A DNA stretch of 64,000 nt from Burkholderiales bacterium GJ-E10 (GTDB taxonomy: Bacteria; Pseudomonadota; Gammaproteobacteria; Burkholderiales; Burkholderiaceae_F). Within the stretch, counting starts at the first letter, position 1. Each line of letters opens with the position of its first letter. Location of the stretch: contig AP014683.1 in assembly GCA_000828975.1 (NCBI GenBank), positions 449,520-513,519 on the forward strand. The letters run 5' to 3'. Shown one piece after another: positions 39,152 to 47,821 of the stretch. The notes under the pieces were generated by a model. It searched no databases. It worked only from the letters and a program-made list of their open reading frames with translations, and was not told the origin of the DNA. The position numbers and the translations under genes were made by a program.

Positions 39152-39934
39152 ATGAAGAAACCACTGGTCGTCATCGCCACCCCCTGCTTCGGTGGGCAGG
39201 TCGGCATCGCGTACATGAACTCGGTCCTGCGGCTGATGGCGGCGGTGGGCGGGCGGATCGGCCTCGAACTGATCCAGATCGGCGGCGATGCGCTGGTCAC
39301 GCGGGCGCGGGCCTTGCTCGTCGCGCGGTTCCTCGACAATCCGGATGCCACGCATCTGTTGTTCGTCGATGGCGACATCGCCTTCGATGCCGCCCAGTTC
39401 GAGCGACTGTTCGCGCTGGACCAGGATTTCGCCGGTGCGATGTACCCGGCAAAGCGGATCGATTGGCCGCAACTGGTGCGCCGGATGGCCGAAGGGGAGC
39501 CGGCTCCGACCGCCGGATTGCAGTACGTCGGTGCACTGTGTACCGATGACGCGCTGCGGATGCGGAGCGGGTTCGCGACCGCGCGGTATGCCGGCACCGG
39601 ATTCATGCTGCTCAAGCGGACGGTGCTGGAGCGACTGATCGCGGCGCACCCCGAGCTGGCGTTTTGCGGAATCCACGGAAGTCCGGAGTTCGACGTCGAC
39701 ACGAAGAATCGATTTGCGCTCTTCGACCCGATGATCGATCGGGAAACCGGGATGTACCTGAGCGAGGATTTTGCGTTCTGTCAGCGTTGGCGCGCGCTGG
39801 GTGGGGAAATCTGGCTCGATCTGCGCAGTACGCTGACGCACGGCGGGACTGCCGATTTCGTCGGCGACGCCGCGTTGCGCTACTTCCCGGCGGCCGATCG
39901 GCAGCCCGGGGCGCGAGGCCCGGCGGTACCGTGA
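39152..39934 (+). CDS. Glycosyltransferase-like protein with DxD motif
   Basis: A 260-residue soluble protein, 20 bases after dusA. It starts KKPLVVIATPCFGGQV. The metal-binding DxD motif appears in HLLFVDGDIAFD (D73, D75), followed by FAGAMYPAKRIDWP and later GTGFMLLKRTVLERL and YLSEDFAFCQRW. These fit a nucleotide-sugar glycosyltransferase of the GT-A fold. No membrane segment or signal is seen. The substrate is unknown. Related short proteins occur in bacteria and phages without a settled role. Confidence 0.75.
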   Translation: MKKPLVVIATPCFGGQVGIAYMNSVLRLMAAVGGRIGLELIQIGGDALVTRARALLVARFLDNPDATHLLFVDGDIAFDAAQFERLFALDQDFAGAMYPAKRIDWPQLVRRMAEGEPAPTAGLQYVGALCTDDALRMRSGFATARYAGTGFMLLKRTVLERLIAAHPELAFCGIHGSPEFDVDTKNRFALFDPMIDRETGMYLSEDFAFCQRWRALGGEIWLDLRSTLTHGGTADFVGDAALRYFPAADRQPGARGPAVP

Positions 39935-39973
39935 GGGCGGTTCCCGCACCCGAATGTTCCGGGCGGATCCGGT

Positions 39974-41098
39974 TCAGCCGTGCGCCGCGGCGAAATCGGT
40001 GACGAAATCGCACAGCCGGGCCACCGCCGTCGGCGTGACGGCGTTGTACAGCGATGCGCGCAGGCCGCCCAGGGCGCGGTGTCCGGCCAGGCCGGAAAAT
40101 CCGGCGGCGGTAGCCTGTTCCAGGAACAAGGCATCGAGCCGCGGATCGTGGAACCGGAACGGGACATTCATGAGGGACCGAACGCGGGGCTCGGCGTGCA
40201 TGTGCACCAGGCCGTCCAGTCCTTCCAGCGTCCGGTATAGCCGTGCCGCCTTGTCCTGGTTGATCCGATGCATCGCCGCCAGGCCGCCGATGGTGTCCCG
40301 CAGCCATCTCGTCACCAGCGTCAGCACGTAGATTCCGAAGACCGGCGGGGTGTTGTAGTTCGAGCCGTGCTGCAGATGCGTGCGGTAGTCGAGCATCGGC
40401 GGCAGGCCGGCGGGAACCCGCTCGAGCAGTTGCCGGTCGAGCACGCAGACGGTGACTCCGGCGGGGCCGAGATTCTTCTGGGCGTGGGCATACAGAAACG
40501 CGTGCCCGGCGACATCGGCGGGTCGCGACAGGAAGTCCGACGACATGTCGGCGACCTGCGGTAGGTCGGTCAGACCCGGCGCGTCGGCGAATTGCAGTCC
40601 TTCGACCGTTTCGTTGGAAACGTAGTGCAGGTACGCCGGTGCCGCCGATCGGCGCGGGCGCTCCGCCCGGCGTGCCGCCAGCGCGGTGGTGGTGGGCAAG
40701 GTTCGGAATCCCTCGGCCGCACCGTCCCACAGCACGGCCACCGGCCGCACGCAGCCGGCTTCGGCGATCGCCTTGGCGCTCCAGTAGCCGGATCGCACAT
40801 ACAGCGGATCGTCGCAGGAGGGGGGCGCGAAGTTGGCCGGAATCATCGAAAACTGCAGGCTGCTGCCGCCCTGCAGGAAGACGATGCCGTGGCTGGCCGG
40901 CACGGCGAGGAGGTGGCGCAGGTTGGCCTCCGCTTCCGCAAGCAGGTCCTCGAACCAAGCGCTGCGGTGGCTCGTGCAGAGCACGGAGAGGCCGGTTTCC
41001 GGCAAGGCGACGACCGCTTCCCGCACGGCGTCCAGCACCTCGGCGGGCAGGGCGCCCGGACCGGCCGAGAAATTCAGTTCGTTCGCCGCGGTCATCAT
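39974..41098 (-). CDS. serC: Phosphoserine/phosphohydroxythreonine aminotransferase SerC
   Basis: PLP-dependent class V aminotransferase of serine and vitamin B6 synthesis. NFSAGPGALP opens the protein. The PLP lysine is K208 in YAHAQKNLGPAG, and NYNTPPVFGIY follows. It is 374 residues, slightly longer than typical. The ATG at 41098 overlaps the stop of the upstream TPR/ATP-grasp gene as ATGA, so the two are made together. In many Burkholderiales serC sits by pheA, so this may be a second or relocated copy. The activity assignment rests on full-length similarity. Confidence 0.9.
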   Translation of the reverse strand: MMTAANELNFSAGPGALPAEVLDAVREAVVALPETGLSVLCTSHRSAWFEDLLAEAEANLRHLLAVPASHGIVFLQGGSSLQFSMIPANFAPPSCDDPLYVRSGYWSAKAIAEAGCVRPVAVLWDGAAEGFRTLPTTTALAARRAERPRRSAAPAYLHYVSNETVEGLQFADAPGLTDLPQVADMSSDFLSRPADVAGHAFLYAHAQKNLGPAGVTVCVLDRQLLERVPAGLPPMLDYRTHLQHGSNYNTPPVFGIYVLTLVTRWLRDTIGGLAAMHRINQDKAARLYRTLEGLDGLVHMHAEPRVRSLMNVPFRFHDPRLDALFLEQATAAGFSGLAGHRALGGLRASLYNAVTPTAVARLCDFVTDFAAAHG

Positions 41099-42564
41099 GT
41101 CGCCGCCGGTTGGCGGCGCCCGGCCCGGTCGAGCAGCATCCGGTGTACCGCGTCGTCGATCCGTGCCACCGCCGGCCGGCGATAGTCCCAGCGCGGATCC
41201 GCGTCCGGTGGCGGCACGATCATGGTGGCGTTGGCTTCGAACACGACGACCCTGCCGTCCGGCGCGATGCCGAAATCGATGCCGCCGTAGTCGAGACCCA
41301 AGGCCGCCTGCACATCCGCCAGGGCCCGCATCGCGCGCGGCGCGAGCACGCCGGCCATGTCGGCAAGGAAGCGCGCGTCTTCGGCGCGATGCGCGGCGTT
41401 GTCGACCATGTCGGCGCTGCGATAGTGCAGTTTCCACCGATGGCCGATCGCCAGATGCAGCGGGTAGAGGCAGCCGTCGACCATCATCACGCGGTATTTC
41501 CGGTTCTTGCCGTCCGCATCGCGAAGGTCGAGAAACTCGATCGCGATCAACTGCTCGCCGGGCAGTTCGGCGACGATTGCCGGCAATTCGTCGGGCCGGT
41601 CGACGCGCGCGAAATGATCGCCGCCGTGATATCCCGGCGATCGCAGCAGCAGCGGAAACGAGAGGTCGTGCCGCGCAAGGGTGGCAACCGCATCGCCGCC
41701 TTCCAGGACGCCGCGCGGCAGCGTATGGGCGTGGGGCGTCAGGACGCCGTCGATTTCGCGCAGGCGACGCCAGTTGTCGCACCGTCCCGTCCGCGCCACC
41801 GCCTGCGGGGCGTTGATCACGGGTGCGTCGGTGCGCGCCGCCAGGGTGATGGCACCCCGCACGGCGGCGGCATCGGCGTCGATGTCGCCCGCTGCATTCA
41901 CCACCAGATGATGCGCGGGCAAGGCCTGTTGCGGATCCAGGAATTCGGTCACCGCGATCCAGACCTGGAACGTGTGATCATCGAGAAAGCGCTCCAGCGG
42001 TGCATTGGCCTCGTTCGCCGAGGCGAGCATCAGCACGCGGATGGGTTCGCCATCGCCCCGGTACGGTTGTTCGATGATGCTGCGGTTTTGAAACCCGAGC
42101 CGGCGGTGTTCGGCGGCCCGCTCGGGATCGCCAAGACGCGCCAGGGCAAAGGCCATTCCGGTGTGGGCGATCGCGTCCTCCGGGGTTCGCTCCAGCACCT
42201 GCGCAAAGGCGGCTCGTGCCGCGGCGGGATCGCCGGTCTGGACCAGCAGCATGCCCAGCGCGACCCGGCTGTCGCGGTCGTCGGGGTGCTTTTCGACCGC
42301 CCGCAGCAGGACCATCCGTGCCGCCGCATGGTGGCGGGTGCGCATCAATTCGCGTCCGAGATTGCAGAGCGCTCCGGGATGGTCGGGATCACGTTCCAGC
42401 GTATCGAGGTATGCGCTGCGCGCTCCGGCTTCGTCGCCGAGCTGCAGCAGCAGGACCGCGCGCTGGAACAGCAGCTCGGTCGAAACCGCTGCGCCCGCGG
42501 ACTGGATTCCGGCTTCGACTGCACGCAGCGCGGCCTCGCACTGCGTGCGCGCTGCCGGCGTCAT
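41095..42564 (-). CDS. TPR repeat protein fused to ATP-grasp ligase-like domain
   Basis: A 489-residue two-domain protein. Residues about 30–165 are tetratricopeptide-like helices (FQRAVLLLQLGDEAGARSAY, LGRELMRTRHHAAARM). A linking region follows (RVLMLASANEANAPLERFLDD). Residues about 290–455 look like an ATP-grasp domain, with SFPLLLRSPGYHGGDHFAR as the ATP-binding loop, EFLDLRDADGKNRKYRVMMVDG, and the metal residues E443/N445 in FEANATM. Such domains join a carboxylate to an amine or thiol through an acyl phosphate. The substrate is unknown. Coupling to serC suggests an amino-acid-like substrate; that is inference. Confidence 0.78.
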   Translation of the reverse strand: MTPAARTQCEAALRAVEAGIQSAGAAVSTELLFQRAVLLLQLGDEAGARSAYLDTLERDPDHPGALCNLGRELMRTRHHAAARMVLLRAVEKHPDDRDSRVALGMLLVQTGDPAAARAAFAQVLERTPEDAIAHTGMAFALARLGDPERAAEHRRLGFQNRSIIEQPYRGDGEPIRVLMLASANEANAPLERFLDDHTFQVWIAVTEFLDPQQALPAHHLVVNAAGDIDADAAAVRGAITLAARTDAPVINAPQAVARTGRCDNWRRLREIDGVLTPHAHTLPRGVLEGGDAVATLARHDLSFPLLLRSPGYHGGDHFARVDRPDELPAIVAELPGEQLIAIEFLDLRDADGKNRKYRVMMVDGCLYPLHLAIGHRWKLHYRSADMVDNAAHRAEDARFLADMAGVLAPRAMRALADVQAALGLDYGGIDFGIAPDGRVVVFEANATMIVPPPDADPRWDYRRPAVARIDDAVHRMLLDRAGRRQPAAT

Positions 42565-42580
42565 GCCGGACGTCGCCGCG

Positions 42581-43039
42581 TCAGTCGCGATAGTCGCCGC
42601 CTCCATCATGGCGCCCACGGTCACCGTGATGGCGCATTTCGTCGCGATGATGCATTTCTTCCCGATGCCGGTGGCGCTGCATGTAGACGTGGCGGTACCA
42701 GTCGTCGCGGACGAAGTAGACCGGCCGATTGCATGCCCGGAACTCCCGGCAATGCCGTTCCCAATGCCGTTCGTACCCCGGCGGGACGTGCAGGTAGAGA
42801 GGCGGCCCGGCATAGCGCGGGTCGCGCCGGATGATCATCGGGGTTCCGTAGATCAGCTGCGGGGGCTGCGGGGCCACGCCGATCTGGATCTGCCCGTAGT
42901 ATCCGGGCCCGCCGACCCCGGCGGCCATGCCGACCTGGGCGTGCGCAGCCGTCGCGACTCCGGCCAGCGCGATCGCGAGTGCCGCAGCGCGTGCGATATG
43001 CGAACGAAAACCGGACACTGCCGGGTGTGATGCGTCCAT
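42581..43039 (-). CDS. Secreted protein with His/Arg/Asp-rich tail
   Basis: A 152-residue protein from ATG 43039 with AAGGAGA eight bases upstream. Residues about 13–35 form a signal peptide ending ATAAHAQ. The mature part has a glycine-rich start, a tyrosine/proline region (PPLYLHVPPGYERHWERHC) with two cysteines, and a C-terminal 40 residues dominated by His, Arg, Asp and Glu. It may bind metal ions in the periplasm. No characterised family recognised; related small secreted proteins exist in betaproteobacteria. Confidence 0.72.
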   Translation of the reverse strand: MDASHPAVSGFRSHIARAAALAIALAGVATAAHAQVGMAAGVGGPGYYGQIQIGVAPQPPQLIYGTPMIIRRDPRYAGPPLYLHVPPGYERHWERHCREFRACNRPVYFVRDDWYRHVYMQRHRHREEMHHRDEMRHHGDRGRHDGGGDYRD

Positions 43040-43133
43040 GACGTCTCCTTCGTGACGGGGTGTCACCATTCTATGGCCACCGCCGGGCGACGTCCGTTGC
43101 AAGTTGTAAGCCGGCACGAAACGGCTTCGTGCG

Positions 43134-44459
43134 TCAGTGCAGCTTCACGTGCGGCTCTGTCCGCCGCGTGATCATCCGCGCCAGCGTGTCGAGCGCAACT
43201 TTCCAGAACCCGTGCAGCGCCAGTTCGTGCATCTTGAAGAGCGAGAGGTACATCCCGTATGCGAACAACCCCTCGACCCACATGTTGCCTCCGACCAAGG
43301 CACCCATGAGGTTGCCGACCGTCGAGTATTCGCCCAGCGATACCAGCGAGCCGAAGTCCCGGTAGCGCCATGGCGTCATGGGCTTGCCGGCGATGCGACG
43401 GGGAATCTGCCGTGCGAGGTGCGCCGCCTGCTGGTGGGCCGCCTGGGCGCGCGGCGGCACCAGGACGCCGGGCTCCTTCCCTGCCCATTGGCATGCAGCG
43501 CAGTCGCCGATGGCGAAGATGTCTTCGTCGCGTGTCGTCTGCAGCGTGGGCGTGACGACGAGCTGGTTGATGCGATTCGTTTCGAGGCCGGCGATATCTT
43601 TGAGCACGTCGGGCGCCTTGACTCCCGCCGCCCAGACGACGAGTTCGGCGGGGATGGTTTCGCCGTTGGCGAGTTCGACACCGTGCGGCAGAACCTTCGC
43701 GACGCGCGATCCGCAGCGCACCGCCACGCCCTTTTCCTGCAGCAGCTTCATTGCGCCCGCGGAAAGGCGCTCCGGCAGCGCCGGCAGGATGCGGGCGTTG
43801 GCCTCGATCACGGTGATGCGGATGTCCTTTTCCGGATCGATGCGGTCGAGGCCGAACGACACCAGCCCGCGCGTCGAGTTGTGCAATTCGGCAGCCAGCT
43901 CGACGCCGGTGGCTCCGGCGCCGATGATCGCGACCTGCAATTGTTCCGGGCCGAGCGGCCCGGGCTGTGCATGGGCACGGATGCAGGCGTTGACGACGCG
44001 GCGGTGGAATCGCTCCGCCTGGCGGGGGTTTTCCAGCGCGATGGCGTATTCGGCCACCCCGGGAGTGCCGAAATCGTGGGTGAGCGAGCCGATGCTGATG
44101 ACCAGGGTGTCGTAGGGAAAGCGGCGCTCGGCGGTCACCTGTTCGCCGTCGTCGTCGACGTGGGGGGCGACGATCACTTCCTTGCGCTCGCGATCGATGC
44201 CGATCATCTGTCCGATGCGATAGCGGAACCCATGCCAATAGGCCTGCGCGAGATAGTTGGTCTCGTAGGTCGACAGATCCATGCTGCCGGCGGCGATCTC
44301 GTGCAGGTGGGGTTTCCAGAAATGGGTGCGCTCGCGCTCGATGAGGGTGACCTGGACGCGGCCCTTGCGGCCATACCGATTGCCCAGTTGCGTGGCGAGT
44401 TCGAGGCCGGCGGCACCGCCGCCGACGATGACGATCTGGTGAATTTTTTGTTCGGTCAT
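43134..44459 (-). CDS. ndh: Type II NADH dehydrogenase (NDH-2)
   Basis: Single-subunit, non-proton-pumping NADH:quinone oxidoreductase. The FAD fold opens with VIVGGGAAGLELA (residues 10–22) and the NAD fold has IIGAGATGVELAAEL (about residues 163–177). The motif VVWAAGVKAP and the FAIGDCAA flavin site are typical. A C-terminal hydrophobic/amphipathic region (GLFAYGMYLSLFKMHELALHG) would bind the membrane. It has 441 residues. The ATG overlaps the preceding oxidase stop as ATGA. Confidence 0.93.
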   Translation of the reverse strand: MTEQKIHQIVIVGGGAAGLELATQLGNRYGRKGRVQVTLIERERTHFWKPHLHEIAAGSMDLSTYETNYLAQAYWHGFRYRIGQMIGIDRERKEVIVAPHVDDDGEQVTAERRFPYDTLVISIGSLTHDFGTPGVAEYAIALENPRQAERFHRRVVNACIRAHAQPGPLGPEQLQVAIIGAGATGVELAAELHNSTRGLVSFGLDRIDPEKDIRITVIEANARILPALPERLSAGAMKLLQEKGVAVRCGSRVAKVLPHGVELANGETIPAELVVWAAGVKAPDVLKDIAGLETNRINQLVVTPTLQTTRDEDIFAIGDCAACQWAGKEPGVLVPPRAQAAHQQAAHLARQIPRRIAGKPMTPWRYRDFGSLVSLGEYSTVGNLMGALVGGNMWVEGLFAYGMYLSLFKMHELALHGFWKVALDTLARMITRRTEPHVKLH

Positions 44460-45874
44460 ATCACCTTCCCAGGGTTGAGCAGGCCGCGCGGATCGAGCGC
44501 CTGCTTGATCGCTCGCATCAGCTCCATCTCAAGTGGCGGCTTGACCCGGCTGGCGAGTTCGCGGCGCAACTGTCCGACGCCGTGCTCCGCTGCGAACGAG
44601 CCGCGATGGCGTTCGACCGCGCCGAAGACGATGTCGTTGATTTCCTGCTCGAGGGCGAACGCGACGTGCGGCGGCGTGTCCGCGACGGTGCCGACGTTGT
44701 AGTGCAGATTGCCGTCGCCGAGGTGGCCGAACGCGAAGGCCTGCAGACCGTGATGGAGCGTCGCCAGGGCGGTCGCGGTTTCGGCGAGAAACGGCGCCCA
44801 GGCTTCGAGCGGCAGGGAGATGTCGTGCTTGACGTTGCCGCCCGCGCGCGTCTGCGCCTCGGGTACCGATTCGCGCAGACGCCACAGGTCCGCGCAGTCC
44901 GCGAGCGTGCGCGCGACCACGGCATCGCGCGCGATTCCCGCTTCGATCGCCTGCGCGCAGAGCCCCTCGAGACCGGCGGCCGCGTGGTCATCGCTTTCGT
45001 GATCGGTCCATTCCAGCAGGGCCAGCCACGGGTGTGGCGTCGCGAAGGGGCGCCGCCTTCCGGGGCCTTCGCGCCCGACCAGTTCGACGGCCGGCTCGGA
45101 CAGCACTTCGAATGCCGTCAGGGCCGGTCCCGCCTGCGCGCGCGCCTGCGCCAGCAGCGCCAGCGCCGCGTCGATGTCGGGCAGTGCGACGAGGGCGACG
45201 AGCTGTGCGCGCGGCGCCGGAAAAAGTTTCAGGCTCGCCGCGGTGATGATCCCGAGGGTTCCCTCCGACCCGATGAGCCATTGCTTGCAGTCGTAGCCGG
45301 AGTTGTCCTTGCGCAGGGGGCGCAGGCCGTTCCAGACGCGGCCGTCGGCGAGCACCGCTTCGATCCCGAGGGTGAGTTCACGCGCATTGCCGTAGCGCAG
45401 GACCTCCGTGCCGCCGGCATTGGTCGCCAGGTTTCCGCCGATGGTGCAGCTGCCTTCCGACGCGAGGCGCAGGGGAAACAGCCGGCCCCGGGCCTGCGCC
45501 GCTTCCTGCACCGCGCGCAGCGTGCAGCCGGCATCGACGGTGATGCAGTCGTTGACGGGGTCGATGGCGCGGATGCGGTTCATGCGGCGGGTGCTCAGCA
45601 CGATCGCGCGCGCGCCCGGCGCCGGGGTCGCGCCGCCGACCAGCCCGGTGTTGCCGCCTTGGGGCACGATGGCCACGCCGTGGCGCGCGCAGGCTTGCAC
45701 GACGCGCGCCGTCTCGTCGGTCGAGGCCGGCTGCGCCACGGCGATGGCCGATCCGGTGTAGCGGCGGCGCCAGTCGGTGCAGAACGGTGCGATGTCCGGT
45801 TCGCCGGCAAGGATGGCCTGCGCGCCGGCGGCGGCGCGGAGTGCGTCCAGGAAGGCGGTCTCGTCGTGGCTCAC
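44456..45874 (-). CDS. FAD-binding 2-hydroxyacid dehydrogenase (GlcD/D-2-hydroxyglutarate type)
   Basis: A 472-residue flavoenzyme of the PCMH-type FAD family. VPQGGNTGLVGGATP, GGNLATNAGGT and GYDCKQWLIGSEGTLGII are the FAD-binding signatures. The C-terminal FAD-oxidase domain has FGHLGDGNLHYNV and ends ALDPRGLLNPGKVI. It would oxidise a D-2-hydroxyacid (D-lactate, glycolate or D-2-hydroxyglutarate). Coupling to ndh just downstream suggests electrons feed the quinone pool. The GTG start at 45874 overlaps the deacetylase stop as GTGA. Substrate undetermined. Confidence 0.88.
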   Translation of the reverse strand: MSHDETAFLDALRAAAGAQAILAGEPDIAPFCTDWRRRYTGSAIAVAQPASTDETARVVQACARHGVAIVPQGGNTGLVGGATPAPGARAIVLSTRRMNRIRAIDPVNDCITVDAGCTLRAVQEAAQARGRLFPLRLASEGSCTIGGNLATNAGGTEVLRYGNARELTLGIEAVLADGRVWNGLRPLRKDNSGYDCKQWLIGSEGTLGIITAASLKLFPAPRAQLVALVALPDIDAALALLAQARAQAGPALTAFEVLSEPAVELVGREGPGRRRPFATPHPWLALLEWTDHESDDHAAAGLEGLCAQAIEAGIARDAVVARTLADCADLWRLRESVPEAQTRAGGNVKHDISLPLEAWAPFLAETATALATLHHGLQAFAFGHLGDGNLHYNVGTVADTPPHVAFALEQEINDIVFGAVERHRGSFAAEHGVGQLRRELASRVKPPLEMELMRAIKQALDPRGLLNPGKVI

Positions 45875-46686
45875 AGGCAGTCCTTCCCCCGCACGCAGCG
45901 GATTCCCGCCTCCTGCAGAAGTTGCGCGAAGCGGTCGCTGGCAAGAATCGCATATTCCATCACGCGCGCCGCGGCGATCGGATCGCCTGCCTCCGCGGCA
46001 CGGGAGGGATGGCACATCAGGACGTTGCCGTCCGCGCCGGCGGCAATCCATCGCGCCAGGTTGCGCCAGTACGGCTCGGCCGCGGGCGCAAAGTCGTAGA
46101 CGCCGACGAGCCCGGTGCTCATGCGCAGCCCGCCTGCCGCGGCCAGACGGCGCAGCGCGGCGTCGCCGAGGCCGGCGATGAATCGTGCCTTGCGGTCGCG
46201 GATCCCCGGAGGCGGCCGGGTGCTGCGCAGCCATGGCGGATCGTTCGGATACCGGCGCTGCAGGGCCGCCAGCAGTTCCTGGCGCACGCCGGAGAACTGG
46301 TGGACGTGTTGATGGCCGTCGATGTAGTCGGGCCGCCGGCCGAGTCCGTTCTCGAACGCATCGAGCTGCATTTCGATCGCATCGCGGACGGCGCGGCGCG
46401 GCACGGCGCCCACGGCGCTGCGCAAGATCAGTTCGCGCAGGAGCCACGTTTCATGGCGGCATCCCGGGAATGTCTGGGTGAGGTTGAGATGCAGCCCGAT
46501 GTCGGCGCGCTCCGCCGCGGGCAGCGATGGCGCGGCCGCAGGCCAGCGCGGCCCGTCGACGAGTACGCTGGTCGCGGTGAGGCGGCCGCGCGCAAGCAGA
46601 TCGGCGATGCCGTCCGTCGCGCCGGCGTCGATGGCGTAGTCGTCGGCACAGAGGATCCAGCGGCGGGATTCGGGAGGGGCGGGCAT
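45871..46686 (-). CDS. ChbG/HpnK (YdjC) family carbohydrate deacetylase
   Basis: A 271-residue protein with the YdjC fold. CADDYAID (D15, D16) near the start, GLHLNLTQT (H66) and DGHQHVHQF (D123, H125, H127, H129) form the metal and catalytic site. The family includes chitooligosaccharide deacetylase ChbG and the hopanoid enzyme HpnK. The neighbouring GtrB-like glycosyltransferase points to an envelope glycolipid or polysaccharide substrate; that is inference. It is coupled to the oxidase gene downstream. Confidence 0.87.
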   Translation of the reverse strand: MPAPPESRRWILCADDYAIDAGATDGIADLLARGRLTATSVLVDGPRWPAAAPSLPAAERADIGLHLNLTQTFPGCRHETWLLRELILRSAVGAVPRRAVRDAIEMQLDAFENGLGRRPDYIDGHQHVHQFSGVRQELLAALQRRYPNDPPWLRSTRPPPGIRDRKARFIAGLGDAALRRLAAAGGLRMSTGLVGVYDFAPAAEPYWRNLARWIAAGADGNVLMCHPSRAAEAGDPIAAARVMEYAILASDRFAQLLQEAGIRCVRGKDCL

Positions 46687-46717
46687 TCGTCGTTGGGCGT
46701 GGGCTCCGGCGCATGTT

Positions 46718-46768
46718 CGGTCCGCGCGCGATCGGAGCGATATCGGGCGCGGAGGAGCGCGCGGACCG
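46718..46768 (-). terminator. 12-base inverted repeat between glycosyltransferase and deacetylase genes
   Basis: Perfect arms CGGTCCGCGCGC (46718–46729) and GCGCGCGGACCG (46757–46768) with a 27-base loop. They lie in the 97-base gap after the glycosyltransferase stop. The stem is very stable, but no T-run follows on the minus strand. It may be a pause or mRNA-end structure rather than a classical intrinsic terminator. Confidence 0.4.
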
Positions 46769-46783
46769 GATGTCCGCCGACGC

Positions 46784-47821
46784 TCACAGGGACTTCGGCA
46801 CCCGCATATCGATCGGGCTGTGTCCGAGCGCCCGAGCCACGATGTAGCGCGGCCGCTGCTTCACCTCTTCGTACACCCGTCCCAGATATTCGCCGAGGAT
46901 GCCGATGAACAGCAGCTGCACGCCGCTGAAGAACATCATGCCGGCAACGATCGTCGCCCAGCCGGCGACGTTGTGGCCGCCGAAGAAGTGTTCGCCCACC
47001 ACCCATACACCATAGGCAAACGCCAGCAGTGCGAGCACCGAGCCCACCGCGCTCGCGACGCGCAGCGGCAGATTGGAGAAGGCCGTGATGCCGGATGCGG
47101 CGAGGGAGAACAGCGTCTTGGCGCCGAAGTGGCTGCGTCCCGCGGTGCGCGGCGGCGCCGAAAACTCGATCGCCTCGGACCGGTATCCGACCCAGGCGTA
47201 GAGGCCCTTCATGAAACGCGTGCGTTCCGGCAGCGAGCAGATCGCATCGACGACGCACCGGTCCATCAGCCGGAAGTCGCCCGCATGCGGCGGGATGTCG
47301 ATCGCCGAGCCGACGCGCAGCAGGGAGTAGAACAACCGGGCGCCGACCCGCTTGAACGCCGGTTCGTCCTTGCGGTCGGCGCGCACCGCATACACCATAT
47401 CCATCCCCGCGCGCCAGCGCGCCAGCATTTCCGGAATCATCTCGACCGGATGCTGCAGATCGGCGTCCATCGTCACTACGACGTCGCCGCGGGCGTGGTC
47501 CAGGCCGGCGCCGAGCGCGGCTTCCTTGCCGAAATTGCGCGACAAGGCGAGACAGGTCACCCCGGGGGTGCCCAGCCATGGTTCGATCGCGGCCAGGGTC
47601 CGGTCCCGGCTGCCGTCGTCGACGATCACGATTTCCCATCGTTCGGCAAGGGATTTCAGCAGGTCGATCAATGCCGGCAGGAGGCGTGGAAGGTTCTGCG
47701 CCTCGTTGTGCGCGGGAACGACGCAGGACACGGAGGGGTTGGCCGCACTGCGGTCCTGGGTTGGTACGGCAATGACGGATGGGGACGTGGGGGCATTCAT
47801 ATCGGCCGTACTGTACTTCAC
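46784..47821 (-). CDS. Family 2 glycosyltransferase, GtrB/ArnC-like
   Basis: A 345-residue membrane glycosyltransferase that probably charges polyprenyl phosphate with a sugar. The GT-A domain shows SCVVPAHNEAQNL, VDDGSRDRTL and the metal motif MDADLQHP. Two C-terminal membrane helices (about residues 245–268 and 281–305) and the tail EVKQRPRYI are typical of GtrB/ArnC. The GTG at 47821 overlaps the preceding stop as GTGA; ATG 47800 (MNAPTSP) is an alternative. The sugar and acceptor cannot be told. Confidence 0.88.
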   Translation of the reverse strand: MKYSTADMNAPTSPSVIAVPTQDRSAANPSVSCVVPAHNEAQNLPRLLPALIDLLKSLAERWEIVIVDDGSRDRTLAAIEPWLGTPGVTCLALSRNFGKEAALGAGLDHARGDVVVTMDADLQHPVEMIPEMLARWRAGMDMVYAVRADRKDEPAFKRVGARLFYSLLRVGSAIDIPPHAGDFRLMDRCVVDAICSLPERTRFMKGLYAWVGYRSEAIEFSAPPRTAGRSHFGAKTLFSLAASGITAFSNLPLRVASAVGSVLALLAFAYGVWVVGEHFFGGHNVAGWATIVAGMMFFSGVQLLFIGILGEYLGRVYEEVKQRPRYIVARALGHSPIDMRVPKSL

